Positions 1 through 6,884 of a DNA stretch of 10,365 bases are shown piece by piece. Below the pieces are notes generated by a model. It ran no database searches. It had not been told where the DNA came from and saw only the letters and a list, made by a program, of their open reading frames with translations. The first letter of the stretch is position 1. Each line of letters opens with the position of its first letter. Both the position numbers and the translations under genes were made by a program. The stretch comes from Bacillota bacterium (GTDB lineage Bacteria > Bacillota_E > Sulfobacillia > Sulfobacillales > Sulfobacillaceae). The stretch covers positions 1 through 10,365 of the forward strand of contig JAKADJ010000059.1 in the NCBI GenBank assembly GCA_021820645.1, read 5' to 3'.

Positions 1-2173
1 CGACCAGGCTGGTGGCTGCGGTGTAGGAGAGTTCTTGCGCGTTAAGCAGATGACTCCAGTTTTGGGCCTCGGCCAAAATACGCGTGATGGCCTCGTGGTC
101 CCACTCTGGCGCCCGCAACGCCCGCTCCAGATCCCGATTCAGTACCCATTCGATGGATAAGGAGAGCACCTTGGGAAGCGGAATATGGGCATTTTGAAGG
201 AGGTTCGCAAGGGGCGCGTGGCGCTGGTACATTTGGTTTAAGGCCGATTCGGCTTCAGTTAAGCTATGGGACAAAATCTTTTCCAGTAGACTTTGGCGCT
301 CATCAGCAAAGAGCTGGCCCAAGGTGTAAATTGTGGGGGCAAATTCCAACTCCAATAAATGCACGATGGTCGCAAGGTCGCCCCCATCAAAGGCCTGGCG
401 GACACTCCTGACCAATGGGCCAAATGGCATTCGCCCGATTCGGGCACCGACCGTGAGATGGTGATCGCCAAAATGTAGTACCAGAAATTGAACGGGGAGC
501 ACCTCTTCGGTTAGTGCCTGGGTCAGCTGGACCTTGCCCAGGAGCACACTGGCGGCCCCGGAACGGGCAATCTGGATCTCTTCGGCTTGGCACTCAAAAC
601 CGTAGAGGTTGGTGGTGTCGGCATTGGGTTCAAACAAGGTGCGGATGGCGAAATGGGCTCCGATTTTGACCCCGTGGCCCTGGGCGGGTTGCACCAACTG
701 ACGGTAAACCTCGGCGCCGTTGCCAAACATGGGTAGATTACTAGGAGCCTTCTCTAAGTGCCGAATAAACTCCGTTTCATAATCCTGGCCAAAAGTTTCC
801 TGGGCCAGGTCTAGGGCTCGGCCTGCGTAGCGGAGAATTTGGACCGCCTCAAGTCCGGAGACCTCATCAAAAAACCAGCCGCAACTGGTATACATCAAGA
901 GCGCATGGCGCTCGATTTCGAGCAACTTCCACACCAGGACGCGTTCGGTGTGGGTCAAATCGCGTGTAGCTTGGGCGTCTAGAAAGGCTTCTCGGGATTC
1001 TGGTTCGGGATTAAGCATTATCTGGATGTAGGCATCTCGCGCCTGCCAGGGGTCTTTCAGATACGGGTTAGCCATCGGTTCGAACTGAGCAGCGAGCCGA
1101 TCCCGCAGCCAATCTAAAGCATCGCGTAGCGGTGCCCGCCATCCTTGGGACCAACCACGGCCTGGATCGATTTTACAACCGCAGTCGCTCCGCCAACGCT
1201 CGACGCCATGCGCACAGCTCCAGGAGCTGTCCTCCACGATTTCGACGCGAGACTCGGGAGGGTGGCAGGCAAGAAATTCACCGTAGTTGGTGAGATCGAC
1301 GTCGTCATGGCGCTCGATGTAATCGAGGGCATAGGCGAGCGCCATGTCTCCAAATCGATGATGATGACCATAGGATTCTCCATCGGTCGCGATATGCACC
1401 AGTTGAGCAGGCATGTCGGGAGAAAATCCCCTAATCAGGCGCTCGGCAAATTTTTCGCCATCGGATAGCAATCCCTCAAACGCCACCGCGCGGGACCGTG
1501 CCCCATCGTAAAAGAAAATTGCCAGCGGCGGGGACCCAGACTCTGCACGCCACTCATAGGGCACCCGGGTATCGATGCCTTCGGAAGGCAATGGGTTCCA
1601 ACTCTCTTCACCATTCCTTTGAATCCGCGCGGCTTGGTGGGGGGCTAAGATGGTAAACTTTACCCCTTCTTCGGCCAGTACCCGCAACGTCTCGGAATTG
1701 ACAGCCGTTTCCGGTAGCCACATGCCTTCGGCCGCGCGTCCGAAGCGATGCGCAAAATCTTGGAGTCCCCAGCGAACCTGGGTGCGGATATCGCGAAGGG
1801 TGGCCAACGGTAAAATGATGTGCCCCCAGGCTTGAGCCATGGCCGATCCGTGCCCAGAGAATCGGGATTGGCTGATGGCATCGGCCTCTAAAATCGCCTG
1901 ATACACGTCGGGCTTTTCTCGTTCGAGCCAAGCCAGTAAAGTGGGCCCCAGGTTAAAGCTGATACGCGAAAAGTTATTGACGATACGCACGATGTGCCCG
2001 TCGCCATTTAGGATCCGAGAGGCGGTGTTGGGTTCGTAGCATTCCGCCGTGATCCGCGCATTCCAATCGTGATAGGGTGCTGCACTCGATTCCCATTCCA
2101 CCTGGTTGAGCCACGGGTTTTCCCTCGGCGGCTGATAAAAGTGACCATGGATGCAGATTTGACGCGCTGACAT
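1..2173 (-). CDS. GH57-type glycoside hydrolase with DUF3536 C-terminal region (partial, C-terminus off the left edge)
   Basis: I translated this minus-strand frame directly: it is open from an ATG at 2173-2171 to base 1 with no stop, giving about 724 residues and a missing C-terminus. The N-terminal third carries GH57 conserved regions: IHGHFYQPP at about 8-16 (the HxH region), GHGSAMAQAWGHIILPLA at about 107-124, EGMWLPETAV at about 149-158 (E155 is the expected nucleophile) and TDGESYGHH at about 263-271 (D264 is the expected acid/base). Downstream, a WSCAHG...CGC stretch (C320, C331, C333) and YTSCGWFFDEVSG are features I recognise from DUF3536 proteins. No signal peptide or membrane segment is apparent, so it is probably cytosolic. 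GH57 enzymes are retaining alpha-glucan-active amylases, branching enzymes or transferases; the activity of the DUF3536 type is, to my knowledge, not established. It is the third gene of the malQ-treZ operon, 11 bases after treZ, which points to an alpha-glucan or malto-oligosaccharide substrate. Confidence 0.9.
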   Translation of the reverse strand, partial: MSARQICIHGHFYQPPRENPWLNQVEWESSAAPYHDWNARITAECYEPNTASRILNGDGHIVRIVNNFSRISFNLGPTLLAWLEREKPDVYQAILEADAISQSRFSGHGSAMAQAWGHIILPLATLRDIRTQVRWGLQDFAHRFGRAAEGMWLPETAVNSETLRVLAEEGVKFTILAPHQAARIQRNGEESWNPLPSEGIDTRVPYEWRAESGSPPLAIFFYDGARSRAVAFEGLLSDGEKFAERLIRGFSPDMPAQLVHIATDGESYGHHHRFGDMALAYALDYIERHDDVDLTNYGEFLACHPPESRVEIVEDSSWSCAHGVERWRSDCGCKIDPGRGWSQGWRAPLRDALDWLRDRLAAQFEPMANPYLKDPWQARDAYIQIMLNPEPESREAFLDAQATRDLTHTERVLVWKLLEIERHALLMYTSCGWFFDEVSGLEAVQILRYAGRALDLAQETFGQDYETEFIRHLEKAPSNLPMFGNGAEVYRQLVQPAQGHGVKIGAHFAIRTLFEPNADTTNLYGFECQAEEIQIARSGAASVLLGKVQLTQALTEEVLPVQFLVLHFGDHHLTVGARIGRMPFGPLVRSVRQAFDGGDLATIVHLLELEFAPTIYTLGQLFADERQSLLEKILSHSLTEAESALNQMYQRHAPLANLLQNAHIPLPKVLSLSIEWVLNRDLERALRAPEWDHEAITRILAEAQNWSHLLNAQELSYTAATSLV

Positions 2174-2178
2174 GCAAA

Positions 2179-2187
2179 CCCTCCTTA
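2179..2187 (-). promoter_or_regulatory. Ribosome binding site of the GH57/DUF3536 gene, overlapping the treZ stop
   Basis: Read on the minus strand, TAAGGAGGG lies here, 5 bases before the ATG at 2173 (spacer TTTGC). The TAA is the treZ stop codon, and its two A residues form the start of the AAGGAGG Shine-Dalgarno. Termination on treZ therefore happens directly on the next gene's ribosome binding site, which suggests translational coupling. It fixes the start of the GH57 gene with high confidence. Confidence 0.85.
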
Positions 2188-3981
2188 GTGGCAGTAGGTA
2201 ACCAGACACGAATAACCCGATACGGTGTTTGGCGCGGGCAGGGAACGGTCCACGGTGCCGAGCCGCTCCGGATCCGCCGAATTCATGAGAACGGCTATAT
2301 AATCCTCGTGGCGATAGGGGGCGGGCTCCGGGGAAAAATTAAGCCAGAGTCGGAGTTCGGCCCCGTCCAGCTGGTATCTTAGACTAATCATAGGATATGG
2401 GGTCTGTAGCGCGGCGGTGACGGGCGTGTCGTCATCGGACGTCAGAACGGGTGTCAGGTATTCCCGCCGCACCGTGAGGAGGTTTTGGTACCAGGTCGAC
2501 AATCCACTTTTTCGCTGCGCCGACAGTTTGGCCGACAAAAAGGTGGACGGGTTGGCCGGATCTAAAATCGTCTCGTCGCGATACGCCCACTCCCGGGCAC
2601 GTCCTTCGCGCACCGCTTGCAACAACACGGGATCCTGGTGATCGACGAAGTAAGGGAAGGGGTGCTCCTCACCATATTCCTCACCCATGAAGAGGAGGGG
2701 GGTGATCGGGGCGAGCACGATTGTGGCGGCCACCAGACGGCGCTTCGCGTCCGACAAGTGCGTCGTCAGTCGATCCCCTACCGGCCGATTGCCGACTTGG
2801 TCATGGTTTTGACTGTAGCTTACAATCCGATTTAACGGTCGAGGGCGGTAACGGCGCCCATGGCGCCGCTGCCGGTAGGATGAATATTGCCCGGTGTAGA
2901 CATAGCCGCCCTCCAAGGCAAGGGAGAGATCCTCGAGCGTGCCGTAATCCTGATAATATCCGTCGCCCTCTCCCGTAATGAGGGCGTGTAAGGCATGATG
3001 GAGATCGTCGTTCCACTGCCCGTGAAAGCCGAGTCCCTCATGCTCCCGGCTCATAATTTCTCGCGGGTCATTGCGGTCACTTTCGGCGACTAGGTAGACC
3101 GGACGTCCAGAGGTTTGGGCCACGCCGTCGCAAGCCCGGGTGAGCTCTCGGAGAAACGGCTCGGTACTGGTGTCAATGATGGCATGGACCGCATCGAGGC
3201 GCAGTCCGTCCACATGGTAGTCAACAATCCATTGCTGGGCGTTTTCGAGGAAAAAAGACCGGACTGCATCGCTATTCGGCCCATCAAAATTAAAGGCTTG
3301 CCCCCAAGGGGTGTGGTAGTGGGTATTGAAGTAGGGCCCAAATTGGCTTAGCACGCTGCCTTCGGGACCGGTATGGTTATACACCACATCCAAGAACACG
3401 GATAGTTGATGCTCATGGCACGCATCTACCAAGCGTGCAAATCCTTCGGGGCCCCCGTAGCTGGCTTGTGGCGCATACGGGAATACCCCATCGTAGCCCC
3501 AATTGCGCTCACCGGGGAACGCCGCGATGGGCATGATTTCAATGGCCGTGATGCCGAGCGCCGCGAGACGCGGCAGGTCGGCGATCAGGTCAACAAATTG
3601 CCCCCGGTCGCTAAAGGTACCGACATGGACTTCATAGAACACGAGGGATTCCCATGGGTGGCCCGACCAGTCGGCATCATGCCACACAAATTGCCCGAGA
3701 TCGATGACCGCCGATGGTCCTAAGACGCCATCCGGTTGCCAGCGTGAAGCGGGATCCGCAAATTCGGTTTGGCCATCGAGACGATAGCGATAGCGATCCC
3801 CAGGACCAATGCCCCTAATGATCTCGGCGAAGTAGTCGTGGTCTTGCCGGGTCAGGCTTACGAAACGCTCTTCACGACCCAAGAGATGAACTTCAACGGT
3901 TTTGGCAAACGGAGCCCAGACCCTAAACGTCGTCGTGTTGTGGCCCAAATACTGGGCGCCTGGCGTGCTCTCTCGTATCAT
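2185..3981 (-). CDS. treZ: Malto-oligosyltrehalose trehalohydrolase (GH13)
   Basis: This 598-residue protein hydrolyses the alpha-1,4 bond next to the trehalose end of maltooligosyltrehalose, releasing free trehalose in the cytosol; it normally works with TreY. An N-terminal carbohydrate-binding/E-set-like segment (YLGHNTTTFRVWAPFA, about 11-26) precedes the GH13 barrel. The barrel carries YEVHVGTFS (about 116-124), WGYDGVFPYAPQASYGGP (about 161-178), DVVYNHTGPEG (about 198-208), GLRLDAVHAI with nucleophile D263, VYLVAESDRND with acid/base E300, and SQNHDQVGNR with D394 as the third carboxylate. FMGEEYGEEHPFPYF (about 431-445) is also typical of TreZ. Length is as usual for the family. The ATG at 3981 is preceded by AAAGGAG at 3989-3995 and overlaps the malQ stop as ATGA, so co-translation with malQ is likely. 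The matching treY is not in the window and may lie left of base 1 or elsewhere. Confidence 0.95.
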   Translation of the reverse strand: MIRESTPGAQYLGHNTTTFRVWAPFAKTVEVHLLGREERFVSLTRQDHDYFAEIIRGIGPGDRYRYRLDGQTEFADPASRWQPDGVLGPSAVIDLGQFVWHDADWSGHPWESLVFYEVHVGTFSDRGQFVDLIADLPRLAALGITAIEIMPIAAFPGERNWGYDGVFPYAPQASYGGPEGFARLVDACHEHQLSVFLDVVYNHTGPEGSVLSQFGPYFNTHYHTPWGQAFNFDGPNSDAVRSFFLENAQQWIVDYHVDGLRLDAVHAIIDTSTEPFLRELTRACDGVAQTSGRPVYLVAESDRNDPREIMSREHEGLGFHGQWNDDLHHALHALITGEGDGYYQDYGTLEDLSLALEGGYVYTGQYSSYRQRRHGRRYRPRPLNRIVSYSQNHDQVGNRPVGDRLTTHLSDAKRRLVAATIVLAPITPLLFMGEEYGEEHPFPYFVDHQDPVLLQAVREGRAREWAYRDETILDPANPSTFLSAKLSAQRKSGLSTWYQNLLTVRREYLTPVLTSDDDTPVTAALQTPYPMISLRYQLDGAELRLWLNFSPEPAPYRHEDYIAVLMNSADPERLGTVDRSLPAPNTVSGYSCLVTYCH

Positions 3982-5957
3982 AGGTTCTCTCCTTTCGGCA
4001 GGGGCCGATGATGGGTAATCGTCTCAAGCATTTTTTGGATTGTCGGATCCGCTTCGATCGATTCCCAACTTCTTCGCATTTTCCGGCTCCAGTTGGTTTC
4101 ATTTTGAAGACCGGGAACATTAATGGGGAGGGTCTCCCCGTACAGATCTTCAAGGTTAATCATCGTGAGTTGGCTTGGGGATTCGGCCATCCGGACTAAG
4201 AGCTGGGCCAGGACTTTATCCGCCGGCGCATCGATATCGTCCGCACCAATCTGTCGACAGAGTGTTTCACGCTGCCTAGGCGATGCTTCTTCCCAATATT
4301 GGGCCCAGGGGGGCATATCGTGCGTGCCGACCAAAGAGAGTGTCGCCTCGGGCGGTGGTTCTGGAGCCGGGAAGATCCAGGTGCCTAAGTAATGATGTTG
4401 GGTCATGGCGACATCTACGGCCCGTGGTACCAGTCCGAGATTCTCTCCCACCACGATGGTTCCGCTACGATAGGCTTCCAGATCTATGATGGCGTAAAAT
4501 TCGTGGGCCGAATAGCGCACGTAGAGCCCGTCGGACACCGGGAGTGACTCGGGAATCCAAAACCGGCGATAAAATCCCATGACGTGGTCGAGTCGGAGAA
4601 TCTTTGCATAGCGCATGTGATGCCGCACACTGTCAATAAAGTATTGGTAGCCTTGTTCCCGTATACGCTCGGGGTGTAACGGTTCAAATCCCCAATTTTG
4701 CCCGGACGGGAAAAACGCGTCGGGAGGCGCTCCGACCGAGGCCGATGATACAAAAAGATCCCGCTCTCGCCAGGCGTCGTAGCCATCGGGGTGGACCCCA
4801 ATGGGTAAGTCTAGATAGAGACCACTCCCACGGCTACGTCCGCGGTCGGCAAAGGCTTTTAAGGCCGTATCCATCTGCCATTGCACGAATTCATGGTAAT
4901 GCCTTCGTTCGATCATATCCGAGTCGTTGGGTAAAGAAGCATCTTGTGCCCAGGTCCGCCACGAAGTACCACGGATCTCCGCCAGAGCCCGAAATTCTGC
5001 GTAGTCCCGCACCTCCGGATGCGCGGTGCGCCACTGGTCAAACGCTCGGGACTGATGGCTCGACGCCATCACTTCAAGGGCTCGGCGGCGAAGTGCCATG
5101 CCCGCCCGATAATCGACGTGCTTGCTTTGACGCAGTCGATCTAATGCGTGGAGAAGGTCCTCAGGGAAGACGTCCTGCTTGTTCCCGGCCTCTTTTAGTA
5201 CCTGCTCGACATCCAGATAGAACTCATTCCAATAGCGTTGGCTCACCGGGCGATAAGGACTGGGGTCATAGGGTTCATCAAGAAATGTGGCCAAAAGCGG
5301 CAAGGTCCCAACAAAGCGACCGCCCGCCTGATGAGTCCATGTGGCGACCCGCTCCAAATCTGTCAGGTTGCCGGCTCCCCAATTGTCCGGCGAGGAGAGG
5401 CCATAGAGCGGGAAAAAAAGCCCCCACTCCCGAGTATTTGCAGTAGGCGCCCCATCCGGCGGTACAATGATGAGGGTTTTTTGGATCCGGCCCAAAAAAT
5501 TCCAGGTGGCCGTGTGATACCCAAGGGCCAGGTGTGGCGACTGCCAATAAAATGACCGGGTCGTCCCACTTTCAAAAGTTCGGGGTGCCGCCGGCAGCTG
5601 ATCGGGGAAAAAGGTGCCGTCGGTCGAGGCGCCAAATTCGTCGGTGATGACATACTCGACATGGGTACAAGACTTCGGCAATGACCAGAGCACGTTCGTC
5701 TGATGGCGGTCGGCTACCACCACGGGAGGCGGTCCGGCTTCAGCCTCTCTCGCCGTAAGCGTTTTCACCATCGCTTGGGCCTGCTGGGGAGACTGGATCG
5801 GGATCTCCAAGGCATTGAGGACGGCCAAGATTTGGTCCGGAGTAGCTTTCCTGGTGATCCCGTCGGTGTCCCGATATTGGGTGATAACATGTGCATGGTG
5901 GCGTGTGAGGTAATGGAGCCAAAACATTTCAGAGGCCAAATATCGCCTACCTTTCAA
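3978..5957 (-). CDS. malQ: 4-alpha-glucanotransferase (amylomaltase, GH77)
   Basis: This enzyme of up to 659 residues transfers maltosyl or longer units between malto-oligosaccharides with release of glucose (disproportionation). An N-terminal region of about 170 residues (LHYLTRHHAHVITQYRD at about 14-30) resembles the extra N-terminal domains of the longer MalQ type. The GH77 barrel follows: LFFPLYGLSSPDNWGAGNL (about 180-198), the loop GAPPDAFFPSGQNWGFEP (about 409-426), ILRLDHVMGFYRRFW with nucleophile D457, VVGENLGLVP with acid/base E505, and VGTHDMP with D547. The outermost start is TTG at 5957, limited by an in-frame TAG at 5981-5979. The ribosome-binding context is better for a TTG at 5939 (AAAGGTAGG 6 bases upstream), and an ATG lies at 5927 without a clear Shine-Dalgarno. 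The true N-terminus may thus be 6 to 10 residues shorter. It is the first gene of the minus-strand operon and shares ATGA with treZ. I see no convincing sigma-70 promoter upstream. Confidence 0.94.
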   Translation of the reverse strand: MKGRRYLASEMFWLHYLTRHHAHVITQYRDTDGITRKATPDQILAVLNALEIPIQSPQQAQAMVKTLTAREAEAGPPPVVVADRHQTNVLWSLPKSCTHVEYVITDEFGASTDGTFFPDQLPAAPRTFESGTTRSFYWQSPHLALGYHTATWNFLGRIQKTLIIVPPDGAPTANTREWGLFFPLYGLSSPDNWGAGNLTDLERVATWTHQAGGRFVGTLPLLATFLDEPYDPSPYRPVSQRYWNEFYLDVEQVLKEAGNKQDVFPEDLLHALDRLRQSKHVDYRAGMALRRRALEVMASSHQSRAFDQWRTAHPEVRDYAEFRALAEIRGTSWRTWAQDASLPNDSDMIERRHYHEFVQWQMDTALKAFADRGRSRGSGLYLDLPIGVHPDGYDAWRERDLFVSSASVGAPPDAFFPSGQNWGFEPLHPERIREQGYQYFIDSVRHHMRYAKILRLDHVMGFYRRFWIPESLPVSDGLYVRYSAHEFYAIIDLEAYRSGTIVVGENLGLVPRAVDVAMTQHHYLGTWIFPAPEPPPEATLSLVGTHDMPPWAQYWEEASPRQRETLCRQIGADDIDAPADKVLAQLLVRMAESPSQLTMINLEDLYGETLPINVPGLQNETNWSRKMRRSWESIEADPTIQKMLETITHHRPLPKGENL

Positions 5958-6188
5958 ACCCCGTTCCCGATTGATTTCCTAATGCGTGAAACCCGTAATG
6001 GTCCTTAGGTTACCATATTTAGGATGACTTGTGGTGCAGAAATGTCGGGCTCGGGTGGCCAGTTGGATCGCGTTTCGGGTCATCTTGTTACCGGAAGTGA
6101 CTATGGACTGCCTGTCCCACCATAGATCTATTGGTTGATAGCAGATTTAGATGATATCGATGACAGGGCTCCCTGCTCCATATTGTAA

Positions 6189-6215
6189 TTGATAAGCATA
6201 ATGGCTTATTATAAT
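6189..6215 (+). promoter_or_regulatory. Candidate promoter of the ABM-like/arsR cassette
   Basis: A perfect TATAAT lies at 6210-6215. The best -35 candidate is TTGATA at 6189-6194, but the spacer is only 15 bp; TTGTAA at 6183-6188 would give 21 bp. Transcription would begin near 6222, leaving a short leader of about 23 bases that carries the AAAGGAGAG ribosome binding site before the GTG at 6245. The off-length spacer, together with the inverted repeat inside it, is consistent with a regulated promoter. That is inference. Confidence 0.5.
6192..6209. repeat. Inverted repeat ATAAGC-N6-GCTTAT inside the promoter spacer (candidate operator)
   Basis: ATAAGC at 6192-6197 and GCTTAT at 6204-6209 are exact reverse complements separated by 6 bases, so the half-site centres are 12 bp apart, about one helical turn. 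The repeat sits just before the TATAAT hexamer. ArsR-family dimers commonly bind imperfect AT-rich palindromes over their own promoters, and an ArsR-type gene is the second gene downstream. Autoregulation through this site is a reasonable inference, not shown by sequence alone. Confidence 0.4.
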
Positions 6216-6244
6216 GGTATCCGCTAATAAAGGAGAGGGTTGTC

Positions 6245-6583
6245 GTGCCGAATCAAACCGTCATTTGTACCTATCGTGTACAGCCAGACCATGAAGATTC
6301 GTTTCAAGAACTGTTAGAGCGGCATTGGATTACGTTGCACGCGCTGGGTTTTGTCACCGAGGGCAAGCCCACTATTTTCCGTAGTGTGGATAACCCGCCG
6401 ACATACGTTGAGATTTTCACCTGGGTCGAGGGTGGATTCGATTTGGCACATGAGCACCCCGATGTGATTGCCGTTTGGGAGCAGATGGATCCCTTATTGG
6501 AAAAGCGTGGAGCGCTGCCTCGATGGGAATTCCCTCACTATATTCCTTGGGAAGGCTCTGCCGAATGTGCCCTACGCCGCTAG
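6245..6583 (+). CDS. Small ABM-like (dimeric alpha/beta-barrel) protein of unknown function
   Basis: This is a 112-residue cytosolic protein with a GTG start, preceded at 7-15 bases by AAAGGAGAG (6230-6238). The opening VICTYRVQPDHEDSFQELL (about 6-24) and later YVEIFTW (about 54-60) follow the beta-strand/helix/beta-strand rhythm of ferredoxin-like dimeric alpha/beta-barrel proteins, such as the antibiotic biosynthesis monooxygenase and YgiN types. Notable residues are H27-W28, H32, H69 and H71, and a C-terminal WEFPHYIPWEG (about 94-104). I recognise similar short proteins next to ArsR-type regulators in Gram-positive genomes, but no reaction is known to me, and the fold assignment comes from pattern only. 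Its end overlaps the next gene by 19 bases, so the two are probably co-expressed. It could be a small monooxygenase, a stress protein or a ligand-binding partner of the regulator. Confidence 0.72.
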   Translation: MPNQTVICTYRVQPDHEDSFQELLERHWITLHALGFVTEGKPTIFRSVDNPPTYVEIFTWVEGGFDLAHEHPDVIAVWEQMDPLLEKRGALPRWEFPHYIPWEGSAECALRR

Positions 6584-6867
6584 GCCTACGGGACCTAGAA
6601 GATGCGGATGCGGTTTTTAATGCTCTGGCACACCGCTCCCGCCGGACCATCCTATCTATCCTTCAAGCAAGAGGAGGCACCATGACTTCCAAGGAAATTG
6701 CCTTGCGGTTCGACTGTACGTGGGCCACTACTTCGCGGCATCTGCGCATTCTCAAAAATGCAGGACTGGTGGGTGTCGAACTGGATGGACGCGAACATGT
6801 TTATCGGCTGGACCGTGAGCGCTTGCTGCGTGTTGCCGGGGCTTGGGTTCAGCGGTTCGCTCCGTAG
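6565..6867 (+). CDS. ArsR-family winged helix-turn-helix transcriptional repressor
   Basis: The chosen ATG at 6565 gives 100 residues and has GGGAAGG about 9 bases upstream; the frame stays open further 5', but those starts lie deep inside the preceding gene. The body fits the ArsR fold: DAVFNALAHRSRRTILSIL (about 15-33, helix 1-2), TSKEIALRFDCTWATTSRHL (about 41-60, helix-turn-helix with SRHL in the recognition helix), LRILKNAGLV (about 60-69) and the wing VELDGREHVYRLD (about 71-83). The metal-binding ELCVCDL-type motif of classical ArsR/SmtB sensors is absent, and only C2 and C51 are present, so metal sensing is unlikely. It is closer in character to SdpR-like or other small-ligand ArsR proteins. 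It overlaps the ABM-like gene by 19 bases and probably controls that pair through the inverted repeat at 6192-6209. A role for the neighbouring sugar operons is possible but unsupported. Confidence 0.87.
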   Translation: MCPTPLGLRDLEDADAVFNALAHRSRRTILSILQARGGTMTSKEIALRFDCTWATTSRHLRILKNAGLVGVELDGREHVYRLDRERLLRVAGAWVQRFAP

Positions 6868-6884
6868 CTCGCATGGAGATCTCT

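Noticed and set aside
1145..1468. A 107-residue plus-strand open frame within the GH57/DUF3536 gene
   Set aside because: Antisense to the conserved GH57 core around TDGESYGHH; it has no recognisable motif.
4745..5446. A 233-residue plus-strand open frame inside malQ
   Set aside because: It lies wholly antisense to a well-supported GH77 gene with all catalytic motifs, its translation is rich in Arg, Pro and Ser without family features, and no ribosome binding site is evident. It is a shadow frame.
6005..6023. Direct repeat TTAGG-N9-TTAGG near the malQ upstream region
   Set aside because: Five-base repeats are too short to separate from chance, and no promoter element aligns with them.
6475..6564. 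Longer ArsR start at the ATG at 6475
   Set aside because: It would overlap the ABM-like gene by 109 bases, the extra 30 residues do not fit the ArsR fold, and the ATG at 6565 has a suitably placed GGGAAGG.
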